Shown here: in pieces, positions 20,601 through 33,101 of the stretch
Numbering within the stretch: the first letter of the stretch is position 1
How the letters are laid out: each line of letters starts with the position of its first letter
Assembly (NCBI GenBank): GCA_037043015.1
Contig: CM073325.1
Coordinates: forward strand, 20,067,001 to 20,131,000
From: Bryum argenteum
Taxonomy: Eukaryota; Streptophyta; Bryopsida; Bryales; Bryaceae
Length of the DNA stretch: 64,000 nucleotides
Reading direction: 5' to 3'
Position numbers and translations under genes: made by a program
Notes under the pieces: model-generated
Seen by the model: the letters and a program-made list of their open reading frames with translations, nothing else
Told to the model about the DNA's origin: nothing
The model's database searches: none

Positions 20601-23211
20601 TCGGACGATAGACGCGGAAAGGAAAAAACGCGAGCGGGAAGGAAAAGACGCGAGCGATAGGGGGGAATCCTCTTTCTTTTCATTATGCACTTTGAAGAAA
20701 GAAGGCTAAAACCGGGCCTGGCATTTGGAACACGGATTGAACTTAGTGAGTGGCGTATACAACAATGATACTTGTTTTAAGTTGACTAAGTCAAATCCCC
20801 GTGTTGTACTTCGTAGAACGTATTCCCGAGTATCATTCCAACGAATAGCGACCAGAATTTTAGACTAAGCTAAAAGGGAGAGGGTGTGCGAGGGCCTCGA
20901 CACCGGTGTGTGCACGTACATCCCTGCAACTCCCGCATCGCATTCTTGCAGCTCACCTCCGTAGGGTGGCGGCGCTAGGGTTTCCGCCGCCATTAGCGTC
21001 GATGATATGGAGTTGGCTCTTCCCTGCAATAACTGTGAGAATTGACGAACTGGAGTGATATGACCTTGGAGTGACCATGATTGGAGTGTGCAAGCAACGT
21101 GAGAGTGATCTTGGTTGAGTAAGAACAGTCATGACGAGAGCGTAATTAATGGCAGACTGACTAGTGAGCCACGAGTGGCACCATCCTGTAGAATTTCAAC
21201 TTGCTCAAGCGACCCAAGGTCGGAGCTCAAGGCCAAATCTTCACCAGGTCCGACGACGACAGCGATATCTCGGATCCGTACGTCGTGCTGCACCCCGCGC
21301 CTCCGTGGATTCATCATACTTCACGTCCTCGCAGCACTACCACGTCAACCGCGTCCTTACATCACTACTATGTCAACCGCTGCAGCAACAGCTTGCGCTC
21401 CGCTATAGTCCGTCATCATCCAAGCGTGCGATATTCGAGCGCGCACGGCGTGGTCAACTCTGATATCATGTGTATGGTGACACTATCTCGTGCTCTAACC
21501 CCCGTCTTGCAGAACAACAACGAATGGAGAGCGAGGAAGCGGACCAACACAGCCTTCCGCGAGGGGTGTGTGCACGCACACCTCTCCAATGCCCTCAAAA
21601 GAATCTTTAATGCCGTCACAGAGGGACTTAATTCCGTTAGTGAAGGGTCTCAATGCCGTCAAAGAAATCCACCCTTTTTAGTGTTGTCCCATTGCTTTCC
21701 TAACGCTGCCTCATTACTGTACCCGCTGGTGCAACGGGTATCGTCAGCATTCAATATCGAGATGATACCATGCTCGAGAGGAGCACATAGGTATCACAAC
21801 AGTCGACAGGTGTATATCCACGGTGTCATCTGCATTCAACATCGAGATGATACTACGTTGGAGATGGGCCTTCACAAACACTCTCCCATTTATAATTTCA
21901 ATACCAGGTGATACCCATGGTGATTTAGTGAAATATCCGGAGTATGATGATGAGCTATTTGTGCTCCACTGGCAGATATTGAAGCCACAACGTACAAGAG
22001 ATATGGACTTCTTCTCTAACAACGTGTTTGCTGCTGTGTCAACCCTTTGTGTTTCCTAGATGAATTGCTACCTGCCTTGCATGTTACCTCACATCACATT
22101 ATTTGCTTCCATTGACAAAAGAAATTATTGATGGATATCAATGCCATTTTGAAAGAAATCCGCTCTATTCAATCCGCTGTATTCATCTTTTTCAGTTTTG
22201 AATTTTTCTGCTATAAGATGTGATACAAACCTTCAGATTGATAGTTTAGATTTTGATTCTAAAACATATCAAGTCCACAAAACAATACAACGTGATTTGG
22301 CAATGTTTGAACCTCCACTCCTTGCACAATTTTTTTCAATAAGCTACACCCCATCTCTACCTCTATAATTAGGACTATGGTACTAGAAGCTAACATCATG
22401 CTTGACATGATGGTAATAAACTTAGACCTTGTGTAGAACAAAGTTTTGATACCAAATGAAGTCAAAGTCTGCTCGTTCATTTTACGCAAGGAAGAAAATA
22501 AATCGTGACTTCTACTTTAGACACTTTGATCATTAAATCCATAAGGTCAAGGCTGATGAAATTTTTAGTATCTTAATTAAAAAGAGTTTATAAATATCAT
22601 ATGGTTGAAATTTGAAATAAACGTTCGTGTTTCCTTCCTTACTCGCTAGTATATTATATGATACTGTTATAATGTTATGGTAGAAGAAGTTGTAGGATTG
22701 GATGTTGTTGAGCATTTTTAGAGAATTTGAAGAAACATTTTCAGCAAAGACCATTTGATGTTCTATCACACATCAAAAACATTGAAGGACTTCAAAGGGA
22801 AGTTTCACCTGATTGCTTAGTTTCATCTCATCAAACTACTATAGACTTTTTTTTCACCTAGCTAAGTTTGAAGAATCTTGTCCAGCTTCTACAATACAAA
22901 TTATTTCTTTCAAGTAGTTGATTGAATTATATGTTATCTTTTGTACTTTTATATTTTAATTTTATAAACGTTACATTTTTCATTTTAAGATTTTTTAGTA
23001 TTATTTCTATAAATTTTATTTAGCATCAGTATTAGACAGAGTCACAGAGTACGTGCTGAGTACTCACGTACTCTGTGATTGTCGTATTAGATTCTATAGA
23101 GGGACGACTGTATAATGGATGCTTTCCACTTGGCTGTTCCTGTACACTACATTATGGACTGAGGTTGTTTGTGTAAAGTTTACCATTGTCCATCCATTAC
23201 TTTACAATTAA
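20601..23211. other. Gene-poor stretch
   Basis: Nothing is firmly recognised. The 20880-21900 part is less AT-rich and has overlapping open frames with no family motif. A short direct similarity, GCATTCAATATCGAGATGAT (21751) and GCATTCAACATCGAGATGAT (21833), is present. From about 22060 the sequence is AT-rich and open frames are short. Confidence 0.4.
23042..23078. repeat. Perfect 14-bp hairpin
   Basis: Arms TCACAGAGTACGTG (23042-23055) and CACGTACTCTGTGA (23065-23078) are perfect reverse complements around a 9-base loop CTGAGTACT. It lies about 130 bp left of MITE copy 2. Function is unknown. Confidence 0.85.
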
Positions 23212-23464
23212 CCTCCATTCCGTTAAAATGGCACCATGCCATTTGCCATCTTGTCACACCAAATCTTACATGTGTGCTCACATGGAATGGTGTATTCTGT
23301 AATATCACAATTTTTTAAATAATATCACTCCTTTATATATATTGTCACTCATTTTCCATAATATCACCTCAAAATTCTTTTATATCACATGGTTTTTGAA
23401 CTGCAGTTCAGAAAGTTGAGATGTGCCATTTTAGCGGCATAACGCCATTTTATCGGAATTGGGG
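23212..23464. mobile_element. MITE copy 2 (253 bp)
   Basis: Second copy of the element at 18804-19056, in the same orientation. Left end CCTCCATTCCGTTAAAATGG, right end the reverse complement of CCCCAATTCCGATAAAATGG. The interior is colinear with copy 1, including CACACCAAATCTTACATNTG and the TCACTCATTTTCCATAATAT block. Confidence 0.82.
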
Positions 23465-26400
23465 ATAATTGTTCTTTTCACTAAACCCTCGGTTTAGCAA
23501 GACTGGGGTGAATGTTGTAAGTATTGTCGTTCAGATTATCAGTAGATCGATTTAGTGTATTGTGCTTCTAGATAGATAGATAAAAACTCCGGTCCTTATT
23601 ATAGGGCCGACGTGTATAAATTGTCTGTTCGTCTTGCCAATGAGCTGGTGCCCAACGGACAGAGGGCCATTGGTGCAAAACAGCACGAATCAAGGTCTCG
23701 TTCGGAGCAAACGAGGTCCCAAGCCCACATATTTTGTGCTTCTACTATATTTCAATTACCAAAAGGTGACTGTACATGCAAAAATCTCAATGTCAATATA
23801 ATGCTAAGGGCATTTTCTTGAGATCTCGGAAGTCTCCATTTCTTTATACTTTAGGCTAATAATGAATTTGAAATCAAAAAATGAATAAAGTAAAGCTTCT
23901 TCTACGAATGCCGTGGTTATTTAACCCCTAAATGCTAAAAGTCCCGTGGAGGCTTCTTGTGATTTTGGGTAGCTTATGCCAATGTCACTTTTGATCATGA
24001 TTTTTTGAAATTTTAAGAGTAGATGTGTATAAGTGGTACTTTTGTGGGGGAAAAAAAACTTTGAAAACGGACACACAAAACTAAAGTTATCGAGGTTTGA
24101 AGTTGAAAATGGGTAGGGCGGGGGGGGGGGTGGGCACGGTGCTGTAGATTTTGAATGATACCATTGTAGAGCTGAATAGTGTTCTTTTTTGTGGGCGGGT
24201 AGCAATGCAGGAAAGTTCTTTGCAACCTTCATGCTTTTTACCTAAAGTTGCATAGAAATTAAGGCTTTTATTTTTTTTCAAAAATATTTTTTTCCATTGG
24301 CAGAAGAAGGCATAGTAATCCTATCCATTGCTTGGAATTTAGATCCAAAAATTATTTGTTTATTAAAAAATAAAATAGCATTTCTAAGTGAATACTACTT
24401 CCTATATCCCTTGTAATTGCAAGTATTTTTTCCTTATTCTAAACACCTTTATCACTTGTAATTTTTGCATGCAATAACCTAACACAAGGTAGAAAATGAA
24501 TCAATAAAATTTAGTGGACATGTATGCCAATATCTTGAGTCAATATCTTTAGGAAAGAAAAATTCCACACTACACTTTTCAAATGCATGTATCTTACAAT
24601 TTTTGCAATCACTTTTTTGAATTTTTTGAGAGTCACCTTTTACTTGTTAACTTGAAGATCTTACGGTTGGAGATAGTAAAAATTTGTTTCAATCAGCTAT
24701 GAAACGTCATATATTAGACAATCAGTTTTGACGTGCTTATGATGCAAAATTGTCAAGGAAATTTAGAGGTTAAGACTTTTGAACATTGTGTATTGGAATA
24801 AAGATTTATGTATCTCTGTAGAAGAGCATTGTACTTTAGATGAATGTCCACTCCACTACCCAAAATTTGCGAAGATTATTCTTACCAAATGTAAAATTCG
24901 GAATTTCTTCTAAATTCCAACTAGAATGATGCGGTAACTTGGTTCATTAAGTTAGAAAACAATAGCAATGGACAGGAGGCAGGAAGATAAGTGCCTACAC
25001 ATGATTGTGTTCTACACATGTTTCATATTTTATGGTTTAATGACCTTTTTAGCAAAATCATTGTTGTCATTTATAAAATGAATTTGGTTTCTTATTAGTG
25101 AATGATTTTAATCCTCATTGCACACTTTGTCTTTTCACAATATTATTCAAATACGATTTAGATAATCAAATATTATTTACCACAATAATAGAAACAAATT
25201 ATTCAAATTCTAACATAACATATAGAAAATCAGTAGGAGAAGAAGAAGTGATATGGAAGAGTAGACATATGTGGTTTTAATGGTTAGTACAAAATGGAAC
25301 ACCAAACACCAAATCTAGTGTGGACTGGAGTAGTTCAAGTATTTACTCTAACTAAAAATATACAATCAATGTGCGACAACCAACACTTGCTTGAAAAATG
25401 ACTACTTAGTTTCATTTGGATTTACATGTACTTGATGAAAATTAATGTAGATGATCCATCTCAACTATAAGTACTAATCATATTAATTCAGTACAATGTT
25501 TAGATGAAACATTGTACCGAATTTTATAATATAAAAAATTATAACATTTCAAATTTGTGAAAGTAATAAAATCTTGAATTTTAAAAGTAACCAATTATTG
25601 GATTCGTAAAAATAATTGCAATTGTTGCAATAAAAAAGTAAAGTATTTTGTAGAATTATTCAATAAATGAAAATCATATGGAATAAAGTAAACCAAAAGC
25701 TCTATCATATTAATTAGTTGTACAACATACCAACAAATATGTAGTAATATACATCAATTTGTATCTCCTTTCACTAAAGTATATTTTTCAACATCTATCA
25801 CCCCATGAAATGACCTCAAATTTTGTACATGTAACAACATATATACCATATTTATAAAAAATTATATCACACTTTAGTGTTGGAGGTAGAAGATACGCTA
25901 AGTCAAAGTGTGCTGACCTCGCTGGGCATGAAGGGATTTTTTAATTTATTTTCACTTCAAACACTATAATCTCTACATCTATGCAATAGATTGCGTCCCA
26001 AAAACTATGGTAACTTTATTTGCATGTTTGTTTTAAGATTCACGGTTAAGAGTCCAAATTTAGACTTTAAATATGGATGTTTTTGGCACTTATTGGCAGT
26101 CGCAGTTTTGAGGTGTTTAATGTGGAAAATTGGATTGGGCTTTTAAGGGATTAAGGGCTGGTTTTTGAAGCATTATTTGATATGTTTTACATTGAAATAT
26201 CTCCTGGCCTATCTTCGCGGACATGTTCTCTAGTATAGATCCGTTTCGTCGTATATAAAGTATTTTGGGCTTCCCCTTACAGTTTACATTTTTAGAATGG
26301 AAGTCACATTGACTAAGTTGGATGTTAATTAAAATAGACGGTTATTTCTTAGTGTTGTACGACTCCAGCTTAGTGAGTAATTCAATAAGCATGTGCATGG

Positions 26401-27881
26401 TGGTTGACGTTTACTATACAAATGTAACTATGTGGCCGTATTTGGCTATCTACAAGAATCACGCTAGTATTTTTTATGTTGTTGCTTACGTGGCGGACGT
26501 TCGTAAGCAACGAATCAAGTAGGAGTACTAATGTTTGGTATCCGCCATATCTGTTCGTAGCGATGGTAGGCTTAGGAGGAAAATAGTAGATGAAGGACCC
26601 GTTGAATGCATATATGGTCTGGAACAACCCTAAACTAGCAAATCTGCACATCTCTTGAGATGATCCTGAGAGGATTTCGAAGTCTGCAATCGTTTACGAA
26701 CGAGCGTTCGTAACTATAGCATACCAAGTTAATCTCTTTTGCCACTAGAACCTAAGGGTTCTTCAAAGTCTTCAGTCTTTAACGAATCAACGTTTGTGAC
26801 CACGTGTTGTCAAGTTGAGAGAAAGCTATCATCGTGACGATGATCATGAAGAGCATTTTATAGCATTTATAAGTAAGGCAATGTGAGACTTTAAAAATCC
26901 TTATAAAAAAAGCTTCAATACGCGTGGGTGATCAAAAATGCACTTCATTCTGAGCGTTTAGTGGATTGCCTTCTATCAACTCGACATCCCATGGTTACGA
27001 AGGCTTGTTCGTTAATCCACGGTAGACTGTAAGCCTTCAAAGTCGACTTTCTCTTCAATTTACTTAGGTAGTTGGATTAACCCTTAAGCGGGCCGAATGT
27101 CGAAAATCGACATTTTGGATGACAGAAACTTTGGAGAGCCATAACTTCTTCATCCGGACTCCGTTTTGGACGAAATCACTTGGGTTGGGTCCCAAATCAA
27201 GTCTAGTTCATGTCATAAAAATCTCAGACCCATACAATGAAGTATGAATTAATGGCATGCATTTCAGTGACAGCAGCCTAGTTTTAGACATTTTTTCCTT
27301 TGTAAAATTTAGGGCAGTTTTCACCATTGCAGGGCCATAATTTGCACAAAGAAATTTTTCTCATGGTTTTTTTTTTGTTCAAGGATGCTACTGAGATGAA
27401 GGTGAAAAACATTCTAATTGGTGACTTTTTCATTGCAATAAGTCTAATGGTAGCATTTTCACTTTAAAGTGAAAATGATGAAATTATGTGATCATTTTTG
27501 AGTATTAATACATTATGATCTCGCAATCTATGGAGCCTCATGACTCAAAATTTGACCCACATGATGTTTAATATGTCTACGACAAGATTGTACGGTTGAG
27601 ATTTGGATAACACACTTTTACCTCCACCTATGACAATGCTTTTGAGGATGTGTTCATTTTACTACAAATGAGTCAAACCATTTAGGGGTTAAAATTAATA
27701 GCATGGATTCTCACAAAAAGTGTGCATGAGTATAAAAATTATTAAAATTAACTAATTTGGCAGGGCTAAAATTAGTTTTTTTCAAGTTATTTTAAGTTTC
27801 ACTATGGAAGGACCATTTTTGTATAAAGAATGCAAAAAGTTGGCTTTTGAAAACATACCGTCTCGTTTATGTTCTAAATCT
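23465..27881. other. Long AT-rich intergenic stretch
   Basis: No gene is supported. Open frames are short and without motifs. There is a run of ten or more G at about 24119-24130. TTAACCCCTAAATG at about 23921 and its reverse complement CATTTAGGGGTTAA at about 27682-27695 resemble the ends of the TTAA element at 30666-31600, so this stretch may be a decayed longer relative, but that is only a short match. Confidence 0.4.
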
Positions 27882-28390
27882 TTACGCCAAGTCTCTTTTT
27901 CCAAAAATGTGGCATTCCTTTTGGGTTTTGGCAAATCCAACAAACGATACTTGTAAATCTTCTTTTAGTTCTCCAACAATTGTTCCCCGTCTGTCATGAA
28001 CATTCTTCATAACGAGCTTCTTCAAATCTCGTGAGCCTGTGTTCCTATTCCATTCACTGAAAAACCTCGCACATGCTATATTATCACCATCAACGTCAAA
28101 AGTCATCAAAATTGCTTCGGTCATTGTAAGCTCTGTGGGATACATTGTTGAATTAGGGAATGACCCTAAAAGTATTTTAGTCACAATCCCTCTTAGTTTT
28201 CCTTTGACTGTTTGGTAATCCTATGCAGGCTTTTGCTTCAGTTTCTCCATAGCAACATCTAAAGCACTTGTTAGTGCTTCAACTTGTCTACGTAGTTTCT
28301 TATTCTCTTGCAATAATTTTTGATAGTGTTGCTTCTGATAGGCGTTCATATTAACCACAATCTCTTTGTCAGGTGCATCAAACATCCTTC
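27882..28390 (-). pseudogene. Coding-like fragment with coiled coil, unknown family
   Basis: On the - strand, starting near 28390, the reading goes MFDAPDKEIVVNMNAYQK and then LLQENKKLRRQVEALTSAL, which has leucine heptads and predicts a coiled coil. A TAG (near 28227) interrupts it, after which the same frame continues for about 100 codons to 27882 with GSRDLKKLVMKNVHDRRGTI and SEWNRNTG. I do not recognise the family. A further possible exon, ending in TPNRAETAPRVDLTPG, lies near 28520-28600. It is divergently oriented to the Plavaka-like transposase gene on the + strand and could be a helper gene of that element, but this is a guess. Confidence 0.45.
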
Positions 28391-30665
28391 CTTGAGTTGC
28401 AACATTGGAAGTACATTACATATTAGAGTATAGAATTTTAAGGTACAAACTTATCGAAGTATACTAAGTTTGATTATAGAATGCAAAAGTTGAACATAAT
28501 ACCTCAAAGACATTAATACCTGGTGTTAGGTCAACCCTAGGAGCAGTTTCAGCACGATTGGGTGTACATGCAATCTGGTCAAATATCGTCAATGTGGTCA
28601 TGCACGACAGGCTTCCTACTATGATTAGCTTGTTGAAAAATGTTTGAGATAACCTCGCTTCATTGGCTTGTGCCTTGTGAGAGTACTGTGTGTCTATTTT
28701 TCAAGGGCACTCGGGCATTAAATTCGAAAGCCGCTTTCAAGTTACCTCGGTTTACGTTTATTCTACCTTGGCTTTGTAATCAACCTGCATTTGGAAAAAA
28801 GTATGAAATTCCTTAGAATCAATATGTGTAAATTATACAAAAATTCACATTAGCACTAAAACAAGATTTCAAGCAATTTAAAAACTGGTTAGAAAGATAG
28901 CTACCTATCATGTTTGCTTCTTCTTTGTAATCCCTTGAGTAGATCACTGTCCAAATTCCGTAGTATGTAGTAGTATATACTCAGTCGCCCATTTCGGAAG
29001 AGGAGCTGATGAAGAACAACCTGTAAGACCACCAGCTATAATTAATGAACATGTTTGAACTTCCACTCCAATGATCTTACTCCACTTACCTCATAATTAC
29101 TGCTTTTGCTCAATCACTAAATTAAAGTCAAGACGTTCATACCCTCAGCTCATGGTGTCAAGTAGAGGAATTTACACAATAATACTTAATAGGACAAATT
29201 ATATGTAATTGGAGACTCATCGAGACAACAACATTGCAAGCCCAATTTAAAAACAATTAAGAAAACAATTTGAAACCACTATGGTTTCAAGTATAAAATC
29301 ATTAAAGTCAACACTGCCTTATATGTTTCCGGCAATACGTCATTAGCATAAAAAGTAAAAGAGAACAAATACAAAAAGAAATGATTATCAACAACTTGTA
29401 CATAGGATTGACTAAATAGCACACCAATGCAAAACAAAAGAAATAAAGAGATACAAACCACCTGCCTCGAAAAGTTTCTTGTTACATAGGTATATGGGAG
29501 CTAAAAATAAATAAAAGATGCGAAAGATAATTCGAGCGAGGGGCTTTACTTTTGATGCTTACATGACGCCCATCAAGTACTACCTCCATGCAATATAACT
29601 CTTCAATACTTCCGCATGCAATAAAATAATACTATGTATTAAATATTCGTGCATGTTTCCAGAGACTGCGATCTTTCACCAACAAGATTAATGAAGGCCA
29701 TATGTGTTATGCTGAGACATTCAATATAACTCTTCAATACTTCCACATGCAATAAAATAATACTATGTATCAGATAATCCTGCATGTTTCTAAAGACTGT
29801 TATCTTTCACCAACAAAATTTATGAAAGCCATATGTCTTATTATTTCACATGTCTCACAGTCTCATTGAAAACAAATAATATGAAAGCAACAATGACAAG
29901 AACTACAAAGAGGTATAAGGAACTTACGTTACAACACAATCTTTTACGAAGGTCTTCAAGTGCTCCATTTTCTTCCTATGAACACGCTTCATCTGTTTTT
30001 CTACTTAGGCTTTGCATTGTCGAGGAGTAATTCTAGATTGTTGCAAAATTCACATCCATACACGGATTGTCACCATTGCTAGATCGTACATGATACTAAA
30101 TATCTTACAATCAAAATACAATGAAGAAATTTGGAAACTTGATCCTCCAATTTCGATCACAATGAGCACTAGTTTTTGTTCAAGAAGGCTGGAATGATAA
30201 TGAATTTTGTAGGTAACAAACTAACAATCATTGGTCAAATTTGCACGCAATATGCAACGAGTTGTATTCAACATTGTAAGAAGGCAACCAATCGATGACA
30301 GAACTTAGAAACGATTCTACTCCGAGCTTCAAAAGGCGCAATCCGACGGCATTGAAAGCATAAAATGAAGACTTGGACAATGAACAAAGTAGATGACGGT
30401 CTAAGACAGAGAAATGAGAAAATAGTTACCTGCGAAACAACTAAGTAGTCTTCAGATTGTTTCTTCTTCTCCAGCTAGAGTGAAAGACAAAGACTAGAGA
30501 GGACAAAGACCAGAAGAGAGATACGGTCTAATTTGAACTTAGGCAAAGGCGAGAGTACTTAAGCAAAGACGAGACTCTCGAGGTGGAGTTTTTTTTGTAA
30601 CCTAGTTTCATGGTGCCAGAAGCTCTGACATTCATTATAAATGAGTGAAATGGAACAAATGCAGC
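28391..30665. other. AT-rich stretch with a 131-bp direct duplication
   Basis: Contains a tandem duplication: the block starting CAATATAACTCTTCAATACT at 29591 is repeated from 29722 with about 90 percent identity by eye (period 131), ending near 29850. Apart from the possible exon near 28520-28600 no gene is recognised. Confidence 0.6.
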
Positions 30666-31600
30666 TTAACCCCTAAAAATCCAGGGGTTTCCTCGACCTC
30701 CAGAACCAAAAACTGCCATTTTTCACCTTCGTTGGGAAATGGGGAAATGGAGAAACTTTTTTTTTCTGGTTTTAGACTTTGAACCGTAAGATCTTGTACT
30801 TAACTTGTATACAAAGGACTGGTCAAAATTTCAACCGTTGGATGTTTGTCATTTGTGAGATCGTAACAATCAAAGTTTGACCAACACTTTTTTTTTCCGC
30901 TGCGTGAGAGGCATTGTCTAAATGGTTCCAAGGGCAACTTGATGATTGTTATTCCAAATATTTTTCCCTCATTTTTTTGTATGTAGGTAATCAAGTTAGG
31001 TATGCTCATGCAAAATTTTAGAGACCAATTCCACTTTTTGACCTTAATGTAAAATATTTTATGAAAGAAGGTCTAAAAACAACCATATAGTAAAACAAGC
31101 ACCACGTATGATATATTTAGTTTGAGAAAAATCTCAACGGTGAGAAGGTGCATTTATGATAATGTGAATTTCGAAAAAATAAATCTTGGAAAAAATCCAA
31201 AATCTCGAATTTTGGCAATTTTTGAAAGAAAAAATTGTAAAATTACTAGAAATTGTGAAGATTGTTTTTGAAAGTTTTGGAGGCTGCCCTTGTAAAATTG
31301 GTAAACTTTTTGACTTCGGGCACTTTGGAATTTGAATAGTAATTTGGTAATGAACATATTTCTAAAAAAAATAAATTAAAAAAAGTATTTTAAACTGCCC
31401 GTTTTGGACTTGAAACCTAAAATTTTTAGGTGAAGGTTATAAAATTAAAATTTGACTTTGAAAATTTTACCACATACACATTATTGTATGGGGAGCATCC
31501 AATAAAAATCTTAGGCAAAAATATCAATTTATATGCTTAAAATGAGCTTGCCCGAAATCTCTAAAAACCGAATCGGTTTTCCTGGATTTTTAGGGGTTAA
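30666..31600. mobile_element. TTAA-flanked MITE with piggyBac-like ends
   Basis: A 927-bp element (30670-31596) with perfect 16-bp terminal inverted repeats: CCCCTAAAAATCCAGG at the left and its reverse complement at the right. Both ends are flanked by TTAA (30666-30669 and 31597-31600), the invariant target of piggyBac transposases, whose ends also begin with CCC or CCY. The interior is AT-rich and does not code. The segment 31154-31357 resembles 40510-40734 in the opposite orientation, so a related sequence may exist inside the large hAT element. The superfamily is inferred from ends and target only. Confidence 0.72.
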
Positions 31601-32552
31601 ATGTCGATACCAGTCATGTGAAGAGTCATATAAAAAATGGAGTGCATTCACGTGTATCCTCATTTAGAAAACCACAAGGGCTTGCGAATCAAGTGCCATT
31701 TCAATCAAAGAATGTGCCTTTTCATGAACAAGTTCAACAAGAAAGTATTGAAACCATCTCTGAATATTCCGATCATGTAGAAGTGGATCTCGAGGTTTTG
31801 GTTTATGAACAGTCGAAAGCTAGTCATAGCCAAAAGGATACCTTTGACTCAACATTTTCTCTTGTCAATTTTATTCGTACTTGTCGAAACAAAGAAGGAC
31901 TCTCCCAAAAAGACATTAATTCTTGGCTGGAAGCCTGGAACTTCTTCATGAAATAAGCAAAGTATGTGTGAAGAATTTTCAAGACGTTGATCGATATGAA
32001 GAGAAGTCATACAAGCCATAAGATGTATGTGTAATTTTTGATTTGAAGTCTATCAAATATGTGTTGCTAATAGCATGCATATGAAATATTAGTTTTGATA
32101 TTTCAATTGATCATAATTCCATTTACCCTTGTGCATGTTACAAGGTTGGTTGAGTCAAAATATTTCTACAAAGCTTGGAGAAATAGAACAAGTACTCCAT
32201 TACAAAAACCCATTGATGGCATTGAGTTCATGATTCTCATCAACCAAGAATGCTGAAGGCTTCAAGCTTTGCCCATCCACTGTAAAATTTGGTAATGGTG
32301 AGAGGATCTTCACAACTCCAGATACATGTCTTTGGTGGGAGGCAATGCAGGTAATTGATTTTTGATGTTCAGATATATGTAAGATTTTATGTTTGAATTG
32401 CCAAAATCAGTTTGGGAAATAGGTTTGGTTTGAATAACGAGTTCCGAAAAAAATCTATGTTTATGTATCAATCAGTGGTGATTTGTTGATTACAGATCCA
32501 TGTTGACTGTGAAGGATCTGTGATTGCTCCTCTCATTTTTTACAGTAATCGT

Positions 32553-32912
32553 AACACACTGTCCGGTTTCGGGCTCCTTCATTTGAAGGGAGCTCCCCTC
32601 CTGTAATGCCCTCTGCCCTCTCGAGAGAGGGCATACGACATAACGCCCTCTCCAATTCTCACCTTACAGAAAAAAACCCGGACAACACAAAAAAAATTAT
32701 AAAAATTGTATGATGAACATTATATTACATAAGCAACGCAAATACAAAGGAACTTGACAAATAGTGGCGAAACCCGGACGGTGTGTTCGAAGAGAGGAGC
32801 CCCAGCGGTCGGGTATTCCGTCGGGGGAAATACCCTCCGCGTCGGGCTACTGCCCTCCGCGTCGGGTATCTCCCCCGGCGGAATACCCTCCCGTCGGGGG
32901 CTCCTGCTATAT
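32553..32912. repeat. Inverted repeats and palindrome inside the Plavaka-like gene
   Basis: Two nested structures. AACACACTGTCCGG (from 32553) recurs inverted as CCGGACGGTGTGTT (32774-32787). The left copy overlaps transposase codons (NTLSGFG), so it is more likely an inverted duplication than a transposon end. Next to it, 32795-32905 forms a long imperfect palindrome: AGGAGCCCC and GGGTATTCCG are mirrored by CGGAATACCC and GGGGGCTCCT around a GC-rich centre. Confidence 0.7.
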
Positions 32913-32915
32913 AAA

Positions 32916-33101
32916 CCATTCTTTTAGACAATCAAAAAGTCAATGGCTATCCTCTAATGATGTCCATTGCTAATATATCTTGTGAATTAAGGGAAGGTGA
33001 TAATCAAACCAGTCTTTCAGACAATCGAAAAGTCAATGGCTATCCTCTAATGATGTCCATTGCTAATATATCTTGTGAATTAAGGGAAGGTGATAAAGGT
33101 C
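32916..33101 (+). repeat. 93-bp tandem duplication in transposase coding sequence
   Basis: The block beginning CCATTCTTTTAGACAATC (32916) is repeated from 33009 (CCAGTCTTTCAGACAATCG) with period 93. It carries the conserved VNGYPLMMSIANI coding block twice. It directly follows the palindrome, and both may stem from one break-repair event. Confidence 0.85.

Noticed and set aside
20301-20660. Periodic open frames on both strands
   Set aside because: They are produced by the 24-bp minisatellite, whose unit is a multiple of three.
32553-32787. CACTA-type MITE with AACACAC(T/C)GTCCGG ends
   Set aside because: The left end overlaps conserved transposase codons and no matching 3-bp duplication is found, so an inverted duplication is more likely.
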